Positions 55,801-63,328 are shown, counted from the first letter of the stretch. The stretch is DNA of 64,000 bases from Cellulophaga baltica (GCF_900102165.1 NZ_FNBD01000002.1:402157-466156), one strand, 5' to 3'. A program made the numbers and translations. Notes: generated by a model not told the origin, from the sequence alone.

Positions 55801-55952
55801 GTAGTTGTCCCGTTTGCCGAATTGGCTACTACAATACTTACCCCCATTAGAGGTATACTATTTTCATCTACAACCGTGCCTTTAATCAATTGTTGTCCAT
55901 ATCCAAAACAGGATGCAAGCAGTACTAGAACTAGCGTAATTTTAAAATTCAT
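52854..55952 (-). CDS. SusC/RagA-type TonB-dependent outer-membrane transporter (third copy)
   Basis: A 1032-residue SusC-type importer. Signal peptide MNFKITLVLVLLASCFGYGQ, carboxypeptidase-regulatory domain (IPLMGVSIVVANSANGTTTD), plug (SLRGAKPLVVIDGIPDRSAD, SISVLKGATASALYGSVGRNG), and a barrel ending LNLNVKF. The plug signature is shorter and more diverged than in the two copies at 13.6-21.7 kb. No STN domain. It lies 28 nt after the phosphodiesterase gene, so an imported compound is probably cut by that enzyme or the enzyme's product is imported. Confidence 0.93.
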   Translation of the reverse strand: MNFKITLVLVLLASCFGYGQQLIKGTVVDENSIPLMGVSIVVANSANGTTTDFDGNYTISATNGEVLIFSSMGFKTEQVTVSDATIVRVTLVEDAAALEEVVITALGIKREKKALGYAVQEVKGTSLEKAKEPNLINSLTGKVAGLNIKNSTDLFQSPEISLRGAKPLVVIDGIPDRSADIWKVNSDDVESISVLKGATASALYGSVGRNGAIMITTKKGEKGRLTVTINSSVLFQPSFTKVPDVQTVYGNGNQGQYAYSNGLGSGSEGGGWIWGPKVDQLDPSTPSGFFETTQYNSPTDAAGNLIPIPFTSRGKNNIKDFFQTGSIQTNNVSVNWGNDKASYRMSVSNVYQKGIVPNTDLGNTSFTVGGTLNPSDNFKVSSSLTYNKQYTDNFPEVGYGPTNYLYNLLLWTGVDVDVKDLRNYWREGQEGYQQRHFNVSYYNNPYFQAYEYERGYDKDNVFGNVAFEFNITPELSIKSTSGINVYSLNRTYKEPKSYIGYGNKSLGNFTNSDSRYFDIISDLGLKYEKSFSDNFSLKSEVAYSNYFRKSTIASTQTDGLNIPGFYNLANNAGASYIATNREEKDAIKSVYGFIDLSFYNAFYVSITGRNDKVSTLPKENNSFFYPSVSGSLVLSSLFTMPNAISFAKLRGSWSRVSEGKIGEETDPYAYIQAYDKGTTWNGNTSAAFGTSLLAPGLEPETSDTWEVGANIRWFNNRVGLDVAYFEATDYNNLIYSPISDATGYESILLNGDEFKRKGLEFVLDAKPIETANFSWNILFNLSKFRRFQEEIYGDREQTEGFIKVGDRTDKIYADVYQTNTEGEVIFENGFPVNDPYQRYIGEDDPDWTYGISNSLSYKNLNLSFLFDGRIGGLIYSTTNQKMWWGGKHKGTVNQFRDDANSGVSSYVAPGVKVVGGAVSYDVNGAITSDTRTYAPNDVAVNYINFMQTTSNGHNTNYHYYKESFVKLREVTLTYNFPKKVLDNTPIHEFSLSLIGRNLWLNSKVPNIDPDSGVDALQAPSTRNIGLNLNVKF

Positions 55953-55980
55953 TTTCTTTTAATGTTTAGTTAAATTGGTT

Positions 55981-57237
55981 TTAGTTATTATTGATGTACC
56001 AAGTATTGAGTACATTATTCGGAGTTTCTAATACTATTTTTAACATCTTGCCTTTATGCTTTTTAAGCGATAGCGTAGTCTCTTCATTAGCCAAACTCAC
56101 TCTAGCTACTTTTTTATAAGTATCTTTTTTACCCTCTTTAAATTCATTGGTGTTCGAAGTATAAAAGGTTCCTTTTTCTCCATTTTTAGTAGCGTTCTTC
56201 CAACGGAGGACAATGGTATCACTCTCTTTACTTGCCGTTAAATCAAAAGCATCTACAGGACCAATTAATGGTGTTCCATCAATTTCATAGCGTACCTCTT
56301 TTGATACCTTAATATTTAGAAAGCGCAACATCGTTGGATAGATATCTGTAATTGCAACAAGCTCATTTTTAAAAAAGTCGTTTGTATTTTTTTCATTCGT
56401 AACGATCCATGTTGCACGCTCTCGATCTGTTTGCCCTCCATGATGACGGCCATCTTTTGGGCTTCGACCATGATCTGTAGTTACAACGAGTAACCAATCT
56501 TCATTAAAGTTTGCTTCACGTTCTTTTACAGCATTCCATATTTTACCTACTAAGTTATCTTCATACGTAATAGCCAGATCTAATTGCGGACTATCGCCTA
56601 ATCCATGGCCAACATCATCAGAATATTCCAAATACACCCACGATAAATCTGGCGCCTCTGTTTTAATGTATCTTGCCGCTTCTTCTGCTACAAGCTTATC
56701 AATGTTTTTTATATACTGACGTAAGGAATCATGGGGATACTTAATTGTATCTAGTTCAAACCCATCAAAAGCATAGTCCAGGGTTACATTTTTATCCGAA
56801 CCAATACCTTCTATCAATTTTGTTCTATTGTCTAACCATGTAGAAAAAATTGCTGTTTTTTTATTTGGATATTGCGCTTTAAAAACCTGAAAAATTGTTG
56901 GATAATTATAATTTGGTGCCTTAATACTGTTACCATACACATTGTGCTTATTTACCCAAGTCCCCGTAAGCAAACTATTATAGCCAACTGCAGAAATAGT
57001 TGGGGTTTCTGAGTAGGCATCTTTTTTACCGCCTACATAGGCTTTGGAATAACTACCAACAACTGAAATACTATCTAAATAAGGAGTTGATGCTTTTTGA
57101 AGCATATCTGTAGCTATACCATCTACAATTACAAAAACAACTTTCTTATTCCTACCTGAATTTTCATGATGCTGCGCAGCTAGTATTTGTGTTACTAACA
57201 ATGAAAAAAATAAAATGTATTTTACTTGTGGTCGCAT
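55981..57237 (-). CDS. Exported type I phosphodiesterase/nucleotide pyrophosphatase-like enzyme
   Basis: An alkaline-phosphatase-superfamily hydrolase of 418 residues, signal peptide to about residue 21 (LLVTQILAAQ). Metal-site motifs are FVIVDGIATDM (Asp), SETPTISAVGYNSLLTG (Thr nucleophile region), YSDDVGHGLGDSP, VVTTDHGRSPKDG and HHGGQTDRERATW. A C-terminal fibronectin-like part follows (about 335-418). It likely cleaves phosphodiester or phosphomonoester bonds in the periplasm. It is first in the operon with susC and susD, divergent from a TetR-type gene. Its substrate is not known. Confidence 0.88.
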   Translation of the reverse strand: MRPQVKYILFFSLLVTQILAAQHHENSGRNKKVVFVIVDGIATDMLQKASTPYLDSISVVGSYSKAYVGGKKDAYSETPTISAVGYNSLLTGTWVNKHNVYGNSIKAPNYNYPTIFQVFKAQYPNKKTAIFSTWLDNRTKLIEGIGSDKNVTLDYAFDGFELDTIKYPHDSLRQYIKNIDKLVAEEAARYIKTEAPDLSWVYLEYSDDVGHGLGDSPQLDLAITYEDNLVGKIWNAVKEREANFNEDWLLVVTTDHGRSPKDGRHHGGQTDRERATWIVTNEKNTNDFFKNELVAITDIYPTMLRFLNIKVSKEVRYEIDGTPLIGPVDAFDLTASKESDTIVLRWKNATKNGEKGTFYTSNTNEFKEGKKDTYKKVARVSLANEETTLSLKKHKGKMLKIVLETPNNVLNTWYINNN

Positions 57238-57272
57238 TTTTTAGGTTTAATTGGTTACACTAAAATCTGCGT

Positions 57273-57280
57273 CAAAAGTA
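57273..57280 (-). promoter_or_regulatory. -7 promoter element of the phosphodiesterase-susCD operon
   Basis: On the minus strand TACTTTTG fits TAnnTTTG. The expected -33 area (about 57300-57303) lies inside the palindrome at 57291-57320, so a protein bound there would block RNA polymerase. No consensus TTG is seen at -33. Confidence 0.6.
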
Positions 57281-57290
57281 TTTTTATAAA

Positions 57291-57320
57291 TTATTAATTG
57301 AATGAACGTTCAATTAATAA
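57291..57320. promoter_or_regulatory. Palindromic operator, probably for the TetR-family regulator
   Basis: A perfect 12-bp inverted repeat (arms TTATTAATTGAA and TTCAATTAATAA) flanks the 6-nt TGAACG. Within it is a second perfect palindrome, TGAACGTTCA (57303-57312). Overlapping palindromes of this form are typical TetR-family operators. It lies between the divergent tetR-like and phosphodiesterase genes, over the latter's -33 area. Confidence 0.75.
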
Positions 57321-57380
57321 AACTTTAATTAAATGTTAATTTGTAATGGACTACAGAAAGCCCTAATTATCTTAATATGT

Positions 57381-57388
57381 TACATTTG
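57381..57388 (+). promoter_or_regulatory. -7 promoter element of the TetR-family gene
   Basis: TACATTTG fits TAnnTTTG exactly, 18 nt before the ATG at 57407. No TTG is found at the -33 distance. The palindrome is about 61 nt upstream, so direct autorepression by occlusion is less obvious than repression of the divergent operon. Confidence 0.55.
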
Positions 57389-57406
57389 TCTAAATAAAAA
57401 TCTTAC

Positions 57407-58009
57407 ATGGGAAGAAAAAGTGTGTCTGTAGCTAGACGAAAAGAAATAATAAAAGCATTCTATAAAGTAGCAAAAGAGATTGGCCTGGAAAATACCTCAA
57501 TTGCCAAAGTTGCCGAGGATTTAAGCATAAGTAATGGCTTAATTATGCACTATTTCAAAACCAAGGACGAACTTCTAATTGGGTTGAATGAGTTTATACT
57601 GGAACAACATTTAAATATTGTTCAAAACGATGAAAATGGCATTATAGATACCAAACAAAAACTTCACAATCTAATAACCTCTCTTTTTTCAAGAAATTGG
57701 AATAAATATTTTGACGATGGTGTTTTTTACAGTTGTTACGCTTTAATTTATAGAAAAAAAGATTTTAACGACAGCTTTAAAAGCTATCTGCAAGCACTAC
57801 ATACCGTTTTAGCTACAAAACTTATTGAGGCAAAAGAGAACGGTATAATCTGCAACGAAGATATCCATGAAATCACAGAAATCATATTTGCTTTAATTGA
57901 TGGTGCCTATTATTATTTAGGGACTTTTAACGAAAACACGGAAGATTACAAGAAAAAAGAACTGGTTTATATTAAGTATGCGTTAAATATTCTTGATTTT
58001 ATGGATTAG
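57407..58009 (+). CDS. TetR/AcrR-family transcriptional regulator
   Basis: A 200-residue one-component regulator. The N-terminal HTH is clear: RRKEIIKAFYKVAKEIGLENTSIAKVAEDLSIS, then NGLIMHYFKTKDELL, the TetR recognition-helix block. The C-terminal ligand domain is unassigned; its ISNGLIMHYFK pattern is BetI-like. It is divergent from phosphodiesterase-susC-susD and faces the palindrome at 57291-57320, so it is the likely repressor of that locus. The ligand is probably a compound taken up or processed by that locus. Confidence 0.92.
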   Translation: MGRKSVSVARRKEIIKAFYKVAKEIGLENTSIAKVAEDLSISNGLIMHYFKTKDELLIGLNEFILEQHLNIVQNDENGIIDTKQKLHNLITSLFSRNWNKYFDDGVFYSCYALIYRKKDFNDSFKSYLQALHTVLATKLIEAKENGIICNEDIHEITEIIFALIDGAYYYLGTFNENTEDYKKKELVYIKYALNILDFMD

Positions 58010-58016
58010 CATGAAA

Positions 58017-58238
58017 CTACTTAACAATTTTGATAACAGCATATACTCCTATTAACCCCCAAATTAGATTAACGACAATATTCGGAACATCTCGCAGCAT
58101 AAAACCGTTTATAACCAAACAAATGGCGCCAAGTATATTTAAAGTATGATACACTTTAGACTTAGATGATAATCTACCTATACTTAGTAATAAGTATGAC
58201 AAAATAAAAAGTACTGCACCGGCCCAACCAATTAGCAT
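58017..58238 (-). CDS. CBU_0592-like small membrane protein
   Basis: A 73-residue protein with three hydrophobic segments (LIGWAGAVLFILSYLLL, VYHTLNILGAICLVINGFML, VVNLIWGLIGVYAVIKIV). The pattern GWAGAVLFILSYLL and YHTLNILGA resembles the CBU_0592 family of small membrane proteins with no known function. It converges on the TetR gene with 7 nt between. Confidence 0.72.
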   Translation of the reverse strand: MLIGWAGAVLFILSYLLLSIGRLSSKSKVYHTLNILGAICLVINGFMLRDVPNIVVNLIWGLIGVYAVIKIVK

Positions 58239-58304
58239 ATTTCTTAATATGAAATTTTAAATGAATGTGTATTTTTTTGAAGTCAATACTTTTTATTCAT
58301 TAGA

Positions 58305-59435
58305 CTAATCTTTTATTGGCTCAGGAATCGTTAGTTCTACTTCTGGTGGTATACGTTTCGCTAAAAAAAGTATTTGACCTAAATGACTAGATTGATGTTC
58401 CATTACATGAAACCAACAATAGTGATTGCTTATATCTGAACTTGGTTGTATTTCTTCAAACCATTTATCATCTCTCTTTTTAAGTTCTGCAATTGTTTCT
58501 GCTCGTACTTCATTATAGATATCTAGGTAGTACTGCACTTCATGCCCTTTGTATTTATCTCGAGCGGCAGCTCCCAAATTTAAAGCATCCAACCAAATTT
58601 CATTTTCTTCTTCATTAAAACCGCGCCCTTCAAAAGTAAATACCTGATAATACTTTTCTGCTGCTGCTAAATGCATAATTAAAGCCCCTATTCTATTTGC
58701 CTTTTCATCGTGCAGATGATCTAGTTCATAGGTTGACATATTTTTTACTCTACTTTCTACCCTAGATTTTAAATCTTCTAACATAGAAATCATAGAACCG
58801 ATTTGAGGAGACGCCCCTTCTAAATTGCCTATAGTAGCTACGGAAAGTTCTATCCCCGCTCCCACTAGCTTCAAAGATTTCTTACCTTTTGCTGCATCAT
58901 CGCTTGAGCTTATTTCAAATTCTTTTACTTTGACTACTTTTCCTCTACCGATACCTTGACTCCATTTAGGAACTATACCATTAGATATGCCATTTTCAAA
59001 ACTTGAATTATCTATAATTACAGGCGCCAAAACACCTTTAGAATTCTCTATAAACAACTGAAATTCATCAAAAAGATAAGTGCCATTTCCGTAACATAAG
59101 GCTCCAAAATTTAAGGTTCTAGCGTCTTTAGTTAAAACACCTTCAATGGTATAAGATTTCCATTCATTTAAGCGTATAGGCCGGTCTCCCATATTATCAA
59201 AGAAGCCTAATTCGCCACCTTCATTATCAACTCTTGTCCAAAGGGCAGCCATTGCCTTATCATCAACTAAATCTGCCTTTGCAAATCCTATTAGTTTAAA
59301 TTTCGTATCCTTCTCTACCGTAACATCTAAAAACTGACTGATAGATATCCATTCTTGAGAAACTTCTTTACTATTTTGAGCGTTCGAAAGAAAACTCAGC
59401 AACATTAGTGATAGTAATACTATTTTATTTTTCAT
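58305..59435 (-). CDS. Exported protein with carbohydrate-binding-like N-terminus and DinB-like C-terminus
   Basis: A 376-residue exported protein from the ATG at 59433-59435 (signal MKNKIVLLSLMLLSFLSNAQ); the ATG at 59474 would put 13 polar residues ahead of it. Residues about 25-185 are a beta-rich, CBM-like module (EWKSYTIEGVLTKDARTLNF, GTYLFDEFQLFIENSK). Residues about 215-365 form a DinB-like four-helix bundle (HDEKANRIGALIMHLAAAEK, HYCWFHVMEHQSSHLGQILF) with three His in metal-ligand places. DinB-fold proteins are usually cytosolic, so a secreted fusion is unusual. Substrate unknown. Confidence 0.75.
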   Translation of the reverse strand: MKNKIVLLSLMLLSFLSNAQNSKEVSQEWISISQFLDVTVEKDTKFKLIGFAKADLVDDKAMAALWTRVDNEGGELGFFDNMGDRPIRLNEWKSYTIEGVLTKDARTLNFGALCYGNGTYLFDEFQLFIENSKGVLAPVIIDNSSFENGISNGIVPKWSQGIGRGKVVKVKEFEISSSDDAAKGKKSLKLVGAGIELSVATIGNLEGASPQIGSMISMLEDLKSRVESRVKNMSTYELDHLHDEKANRIGALIMHLAAAEKYYQVFTFEGRGFNEEENEIWLDALNLGAAARDKYKGHEVQYYLDIYNEVRAETIAELKKRDDKWFEEIQPSSDISNHYCWFHVMEHQSSHLGQILFLAKRIPPEVELTIPEPIKD

Positions 59436-59499
59436 CGGTAAATGTTCATGGTTATTGTTTCTAAATGTAAGCATAAAACTATTAAAAGCTCACTTACAC

Positions 59500-59775
59500 T
59501 TAAACCTGCAAATTTGAATTCAAATCTGTTGATTTTTGAGATTCCAGTTGGGTTTTTATTTTTTTCATTTCAGCGTAATTCAAAGGAATAATTGCGCCTA
59601 AAACTATTGGGACAACAATCATAGAAATAAAAAAGGTATTGTCTTCATTGGTCAATAAGCCATATACACAAAATAGAAAGAGAGCTCCCAGAACACCTAT
59701 AAGTGCTCGTGTTATAACTTTCATTACTTTTAATTCTCCTTGGAGTTTTTCTGAAGTTTTTTCCGCTAAATTCAT
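59500..59775 (-). CDS. Small two-helix membrane protein of unknown function
   Basis: A 91-residue protein with two hydrophobic segments (ALIGVLGALFLFCVYGLL and FFISMIVVPIVLGAIIPL) between charged ends. It is 58 nt downstream of the LytTR response regulator and on the same strand, so it may be part of that operon. No family recognised. Confidence 0.6.
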   Translation of the reverse strand: MNLAEKTSEKLQGELKVMKVITRALIGVLGALFLFCVYGLLTNEDNTFFISMIVVPIVLGAIIPLNYAEMKKIKTQLESQKSTDLNSNLQV

Positions 59776-59833
59776 TTCTGGTCTTTTAAGTGGTCAATAT
59801 TCGCTAGAACTTATAAATATAATTTTAGTGCTA

Positions 59834-60568
59834 CTAAAAGCTCATACGGTCTTTAAAGATGTAAGATTGTCTTCTAGATACTTCCACCTCTTCTCCGTTA
59901 TTCATGCTTAACTTTAGTTTACCATTAAACCAAGGCACCACATTTTTAATGTGATTCATATTGATAATCTGCTGTCGATTTACCCTAAAAAAGTTTTCTA
60001 CAGGCAATTTTTCTTCTACTTGATTTAAAGATTTATAGAGCATTGGCTTTTGGTCTTGAAAATAAACGCGGGAATAATTCCCCACAATTTCTATCAATAA
60101 AATATCCCCTATTTTAACCAACCAGCATTTTTCGCCGTCTTTAATAAAAATCTGACTACTTTCTGTTAGTCGCTCTGTATTGGCTGGCACCTCTTCTGTA
60201 CCTGATTTTTCTAATGTGGCTTTCACCTTATCCATAGCCTGAGAAAAACGCTTATCATTAATTGGTTTTAATAAATAATCTAAGGCGTTATATTCAAAAG
60301 ATTTAATAGCGTACTCATCAAATGCTGTGGTAAACACGGTAATCGGAACCTCGTCTAACATCTCTAACAATTCAAAGCCATCTTTTTCTGGCATATTAAT
60401 ATCTAAGAGCAACAAGTCTGGTTTTGATGCATTGATTAATTCAAAACCTTCATCCACATTTTCTGCCTCTCCAATAAGTTCTAATTCCGGATGCTGCTTT
60501 AATAATTCTTTAATTTCATTCCGCGCCAAACGAGAATCTTCTACAATTACAGTTTTTATTTTTTTCAT
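59834..60568 (-). CDS. LytTR-family response regulator
   Basis: A 244-residue two-component response regulator. The receiver domain (about 1-120) has the acidic pair ED10-11, the phosphoacceptor Asp56 in LLLLDINMPEKDG, and the Lys switch in YLLKPINDKRF. The LytTR DNA-binding domain is C-terminal (about 140-244: VGNYSRVYFQDQ, NFFRVNRQQIINMNHI). Its start overlaps the histidine-kinase stop by 4 nt. LytTR sites fitting the consensus lie at 63296 and 63744. Confidence 0.95.
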   Translation of the reverse strand: MKKIKTVIVEDSRLARNEIKELLKQHPELELIGEAENVDEGFELINASKPDLLLLDINMPEKDGFELLEMLDEVPITVFTTAFDEYAIKSFEYNALDYLLKPINDKRFSQAMDKVKATLEKSGTEEVPANTERLTESSQIFIKDGEKCWLVKIGDILLIEIVGNYSRVYFQDQKPMLYKSLNQVEEKLPVENFFRVNRQQIINMNHIKNVVPWFNGKLKLSMNNGEEVEVSRRQSYIFKDRMSF

Positions 60569-61620
60569 AGGGTCGGTATTTTTATAGTGGCAATAACTTC
60601 ATTTTCAATTTCCTCTAAGGTAAATTGTCCTTTTGGACCATAAAGTAATCGTAGACGTTGTCGTATATTTTTTAATCCTAATTTAGTAGAGTTTTCACTG
60701 ATACTTAGTTTTCCTGTATTTTTTACCACAATTTGCAATTCAGAAGCTGTAACTATAGTTTGTAAAAGAATTATACCTCCATTTTTTAAGTTAGAGATCC
60801 CATGTTTTGCTGCATTTTCAACCAATAATTGTATAATCATGGGAGGAATCATAATCGTTAAACTTTCTGCCGCTATTTCTTTTTCATAGTGCAGCCTGTC
60901 TTCCATTTGTATTTTGGCTAAGGCGATGTAATTATCTACCATATCTACCTCTTCTCTTAAAGCAATAGCATCAACAGTATTTTTAGACAGTGCATATTGA
61001 AGCATTTCAGAAAGCTTGGTAATCATCTCTCGAGATTTATTCACATCTTCTAACATTAAACCTCTAATATTATTAAGGCTATTGAACATAAAATGCGGAT
61101 TTACCTGTCCCTTCAGCGTATTTAATTGTGCTTCCCGTAATGTGGCATTAAGCTCTAAACTTTCTAATCTATTTTTGTTAGCGTTTATTACAAATTTAAT
61201 CGCAAAATAAATTATAGTCCACCCAAAAACAGTAATCATGGTATTAAATAATGCAGACAGAACACCTATATTTTCTTTAATCCATTTTATTTCCGTTGCC
61301 GTTCTTCCAATATACAGTTCATAAATTTCTTCTGTTGTAAACAATAAAAAATAATAAAGTAAACTACAGCCAAAAAAAGACACCACTAAATTTATAATAC
61401 TCCTTTTTCCAAATACTTCAATGTCAATATTATTATTTAAATAATGTCTAAAAATTGAAGTACTTACAATACCTATTGCGCTTCCTACTATAAAGCTGTA
61501 TAGCATGTAGGTCTTACTAAAACCAAAAGGAAAAATAAGAATAAGGGAACTCATTCCTACCCAACCTAAGATTTGTAAAATCCAAAAAAGCAGCTCTTTA
61601 TTTGTCTTCGTTAATTTCAT
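60565..61620 (-). CDS. LytS/YpdA-type sensor histidine kinase
   Basis: A 351-residue membrane kinase. Four transmembrane segments (about 10-150) precede the His-kinase domain: LKGQVNPHFMFNSLNNIRG with phosphoaccepting His176. The ATPase domain has the N-box LLVENAAKHGI (Asn269) and the G-box region LGLKNIRQRLRLLYG. It is an intact member of the His_kinase family and shares an ATGA overlap with the response regulator. It is 3 nt downstream of a degenerate paralogue. Confidence 0.95.
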   Translation of the reverse strand: MKLTKTNKELLFWILQILGWVGMSSLILIFPFGFSKTYMLYSFIVGSAIGIVSTSIFRHYLNNNIDIEVFGKRSIINLVVSFFGCSLLYYFLLFTTEEIYELYIGRTATEIKWIKENIGVLSALFNTMITVFGWTIIYFAIKFVINANKNRLESLELNATLREAQLNTLKGQVNPHFMFNSLNNIRGLMLEDVNKSREMITKLSEMLQYALSKNTVDAIALREEVDMVDNYIALAKIQMEDRLHYEKEIAAESLTIMIPPMIIQLLVENAAKHGISNLKNGGIILLQTIVTASELQIVVKNTGKLSISENSTKLGLKNIRQRLRLLYGPKGQFTLEEIENEVIATIKIPTL

Positions 61621-61623
61621 GGA

Positions 61624-62700
61624 TTATACTTCTGTGATTTTTTCTTCGATGATGGGTAGCACTAATTCTAGTATCGTATGCCCCTCTTTAAAAGTTCTTG
61701 AGAAGTGCGCCTCCTCTTTATACAGCAATTTTAAGCGCTGCTGGATACTTTTCTCTAATACTTTCCTTTGTGATTTTGGACTAGACGCTCCGCTATGGGT
61801 TACCGTTAAAAAAAGTTGATCTTCTCTTCTTTCGGAATGAATGAAAATCTCCCCTTTTACGTTATGAAGTAATACTCCGTGTTTCGTCGCTAATTCTATC
61901 ATATTAAGTAATAGCATTGGCGGAATTTCTAACTTTTTGGTGGCTTCATCTATATGACATTCAATAGTGGATGCTGTCTTGTTTTCAATAAAAACTAACT
62001 CTATAAAATTATAGACATACGCAATCTCTTCCTCCAATAAAACGGTATTGATATTGTTTTTAGTCAAAGAATACCGCAGCAACTCTGCGAGCTGTGTAAG
62101 TTTATTTCTAGAGTCTGAAACATCTTCCAACATTAACCCCTTGATATTATTTAAGGACGTAAACATGAACTCAGGATTTATATGCCCCTTTAAAATATTA
62201 AGCTGTTCTTGTTTTATTTTATCTCGCAACCGTAACCTATCAATACGTGATCTATTATAATCAATCAACATTTTTATACCATAATATAAAACGGTCCAAA
62301 TTATAATTAGAAACAAGTTTAGGATGAAAACAAAAAGACCAATATTTGGTGAATCAAGAAAATTCTTTTTCACATGTAAATCAACAGAATCTACTAAAAG
62401 TCCTACCAAGTAACCAAAACAAAAATTCAATAAAAACCAAGAAATGGTTGTCAAAAATATACCTAAAAAAATGATTGCTATTTGTTTAATTCCAATCTTC
62501 TCTACGGAAACGAACTTTTTTAAATAGGCCCTTAAAAGTGAAGTGCTAAAAATTCCGACTATAAATATACTTCCAAATAAAAAAAATAAAGCCTGAATAT
62601 TAGAACCTGATTTATTTGCAGAAGCCACAAACAAGCCGGAAACAAACCAGCCTATAATTTGTACAATCCAAAAAGGATTTTTGGTTAAAAATTTAATCAT
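61624..62700 (-). CDS. Degenerate LytS-type kinase (probable pseudokinase)
   Basis: A 358-residue paralogue of the next kinase, with the same membrane and kinase domain plan (LNILKGHINPEFMFTSLNNIKG). The phosphoaccepting His is Glu177 (codon at 62170-62172), the N-box Asn is Leu270 (IELATKHG), and the G-box motif is lost (KVLEKSIQQRLKLLYK). It should neither bind ATP normally nor autophosphorylate. The reading frame is intact and the gene is 3 nt ahead of the active kinase, so it is probably translated as a non-catalytic partner. Confidence 0.9.
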   Translation of the reverse strand: MIKFLTKNPFWIVQIIGWFVSGLFVASANKSGSNIQALFFLFGSIFIVGIFSTSLLRAYLKKFVSVEKIGIKQIAIIFLGIFLTTISWFLLNFCFGYLVGLLVDSVDLHVKKNFLDSPNIGLFVFILNLFLIIIWTVLYYGIKMLIDYNRSRIDRLRLRDKIKQEQLNILKGHINPEFMFTSLNNIKGLMLEDVSDSRNKLTQLAELLRYSLTKNNINTVLLEEEIAYVYNFIELVFIENKTASTIECHIDEATKKLEIPPMLLLNMIELATKHGVLLHNVKGEIFIHSERREDQLFLTVTHSGASSPKSQRKVLEKSIQQRLKLLYKEEAHFSRTFKEGHTILELVLPIIEEKITEV

Positions 62701-62744
62701 TAATTATTTCTTAGCGAATGAAATTACAAAACACTAGACGACGG

Positions 62745-63098
62745 CTAGTTGTTTAAAATTGTTTTTCTGGTTATTGCATAATAAACGACATACCCCCAAC
62801 TTAGAACTGCATGCAGCATAGCTTTTGATATGGATTTGTTTTTCTCCCAGGATGCAGCTATAGCAATGAAACTACCCATTAAAAATCCGCTTTTCAGAAT
62901 AAAATTAACCAATATTCCTAATCTTATCCCCAGTCTTTTACCAGCGTTATAGGCATCTATATTTCCTATCTCACTATGTCCTGATTCATGTGCTACAAAA
63001 CTTACCACACCAATCACAGCAATAAAAAAAGCGATACCAATTAAGGTATATACTACGTATTTTAGATTTTTATTCTGTGTTTGTTTTTTCTTATTCAT
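62745..63098 (-). CDS. Small membrane protein upstream of the LytTR kinase genes
   Basis: A 117-residue protein with two to three hydrophobic segments (VVYTLIGIAFFIAVIGVVSF; LGILVNFILKSGFLMGSFIA; AMLHAVLSWGYVVYYAI). It has the pattern HESGH, formally an HExxH motif, but nothing else of a zinc protease is visible. It is 44 nt upstream of the degenerate kinase and on the same strand, so it may act in the same sensory unit. No family recognised. Confidence 0.65.
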   Translation of the reverse strand: MNKKKQTQNKNLKYVVYTLIGIAFFIAVIGVVSFVAHESGHSEIGNIDAYNAGKRLGIRLGILVNFILKSGFLMGSFIAIAASWEKNKSISKAMLHAVLSWGYVVYYAITRKTILNN

Positions 63099-63328
63099 TC
63101 CTGATATATTCTCACTTGTAACGTGAATTTACACACTGTTTTTCTTAAAAAACAGTAATTATTAAAGCAAGATAAGATTAATAACTATTTCTATAATGTA
63201 TTTTACTAAAGAGATCATAGTATTGGTTTTAAAGGTTATTGTATTTCTATACCCTAAAAATAAATCTATTCAAGGGGTTATCTAAGTGAATTATGCCAAA
63301 CGGTAAATTAGAATAAGCGAACGGTATG
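63099..63328. other. Intergenic region upstream of the LytTR kinase operon
   Basis: About 230 nt. It holds the right-hand end of the LytTR direct-repeat site (63296-63325) and a weak AU hairpin around 63136-63155. A 29-codon ORF on the plus strand (from 63197) has no support. No exact TAnnTTTG is seen on the minus strand. Confidence 0.4.
63296..63325 (-). promoter_or_regulatory. LytTR-type direct-repeat site A
   Basis: On the minus strand ACCGTTCGC and ACCGTTTGG are direct repeats with a 21-bp period (12 bp between). The LytTR consensus is two repeats of [TA][AC][CA]GTTN[AG][TG] with 12-13 bp between; the second repeat fits fully and the first in eight of nine places. It lies about 200 nt upstream of the small-membrane-protein/kinase operon and next to the stop codon of the 57-residue gene. 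Confidence 0.6.

Noticed and set aside
62985..63000. HESGH as evidence of a zinc metalloprotease in the 117-residue protein.
   Set aside because: The protein is too small, and no third ligand or protease fold is visible; a chance HExxH is more likely.
63197..63286. A 29-codon plus-strand ORF in the region upstream of the LytTR operon (MYFTKEIIVLVLKVIVFLYP...).
   Set aside because: Hydrophobic but very short, with no Shine-Dalgarno or promoter element in place; AT-rich DNA gives such frames by chance.
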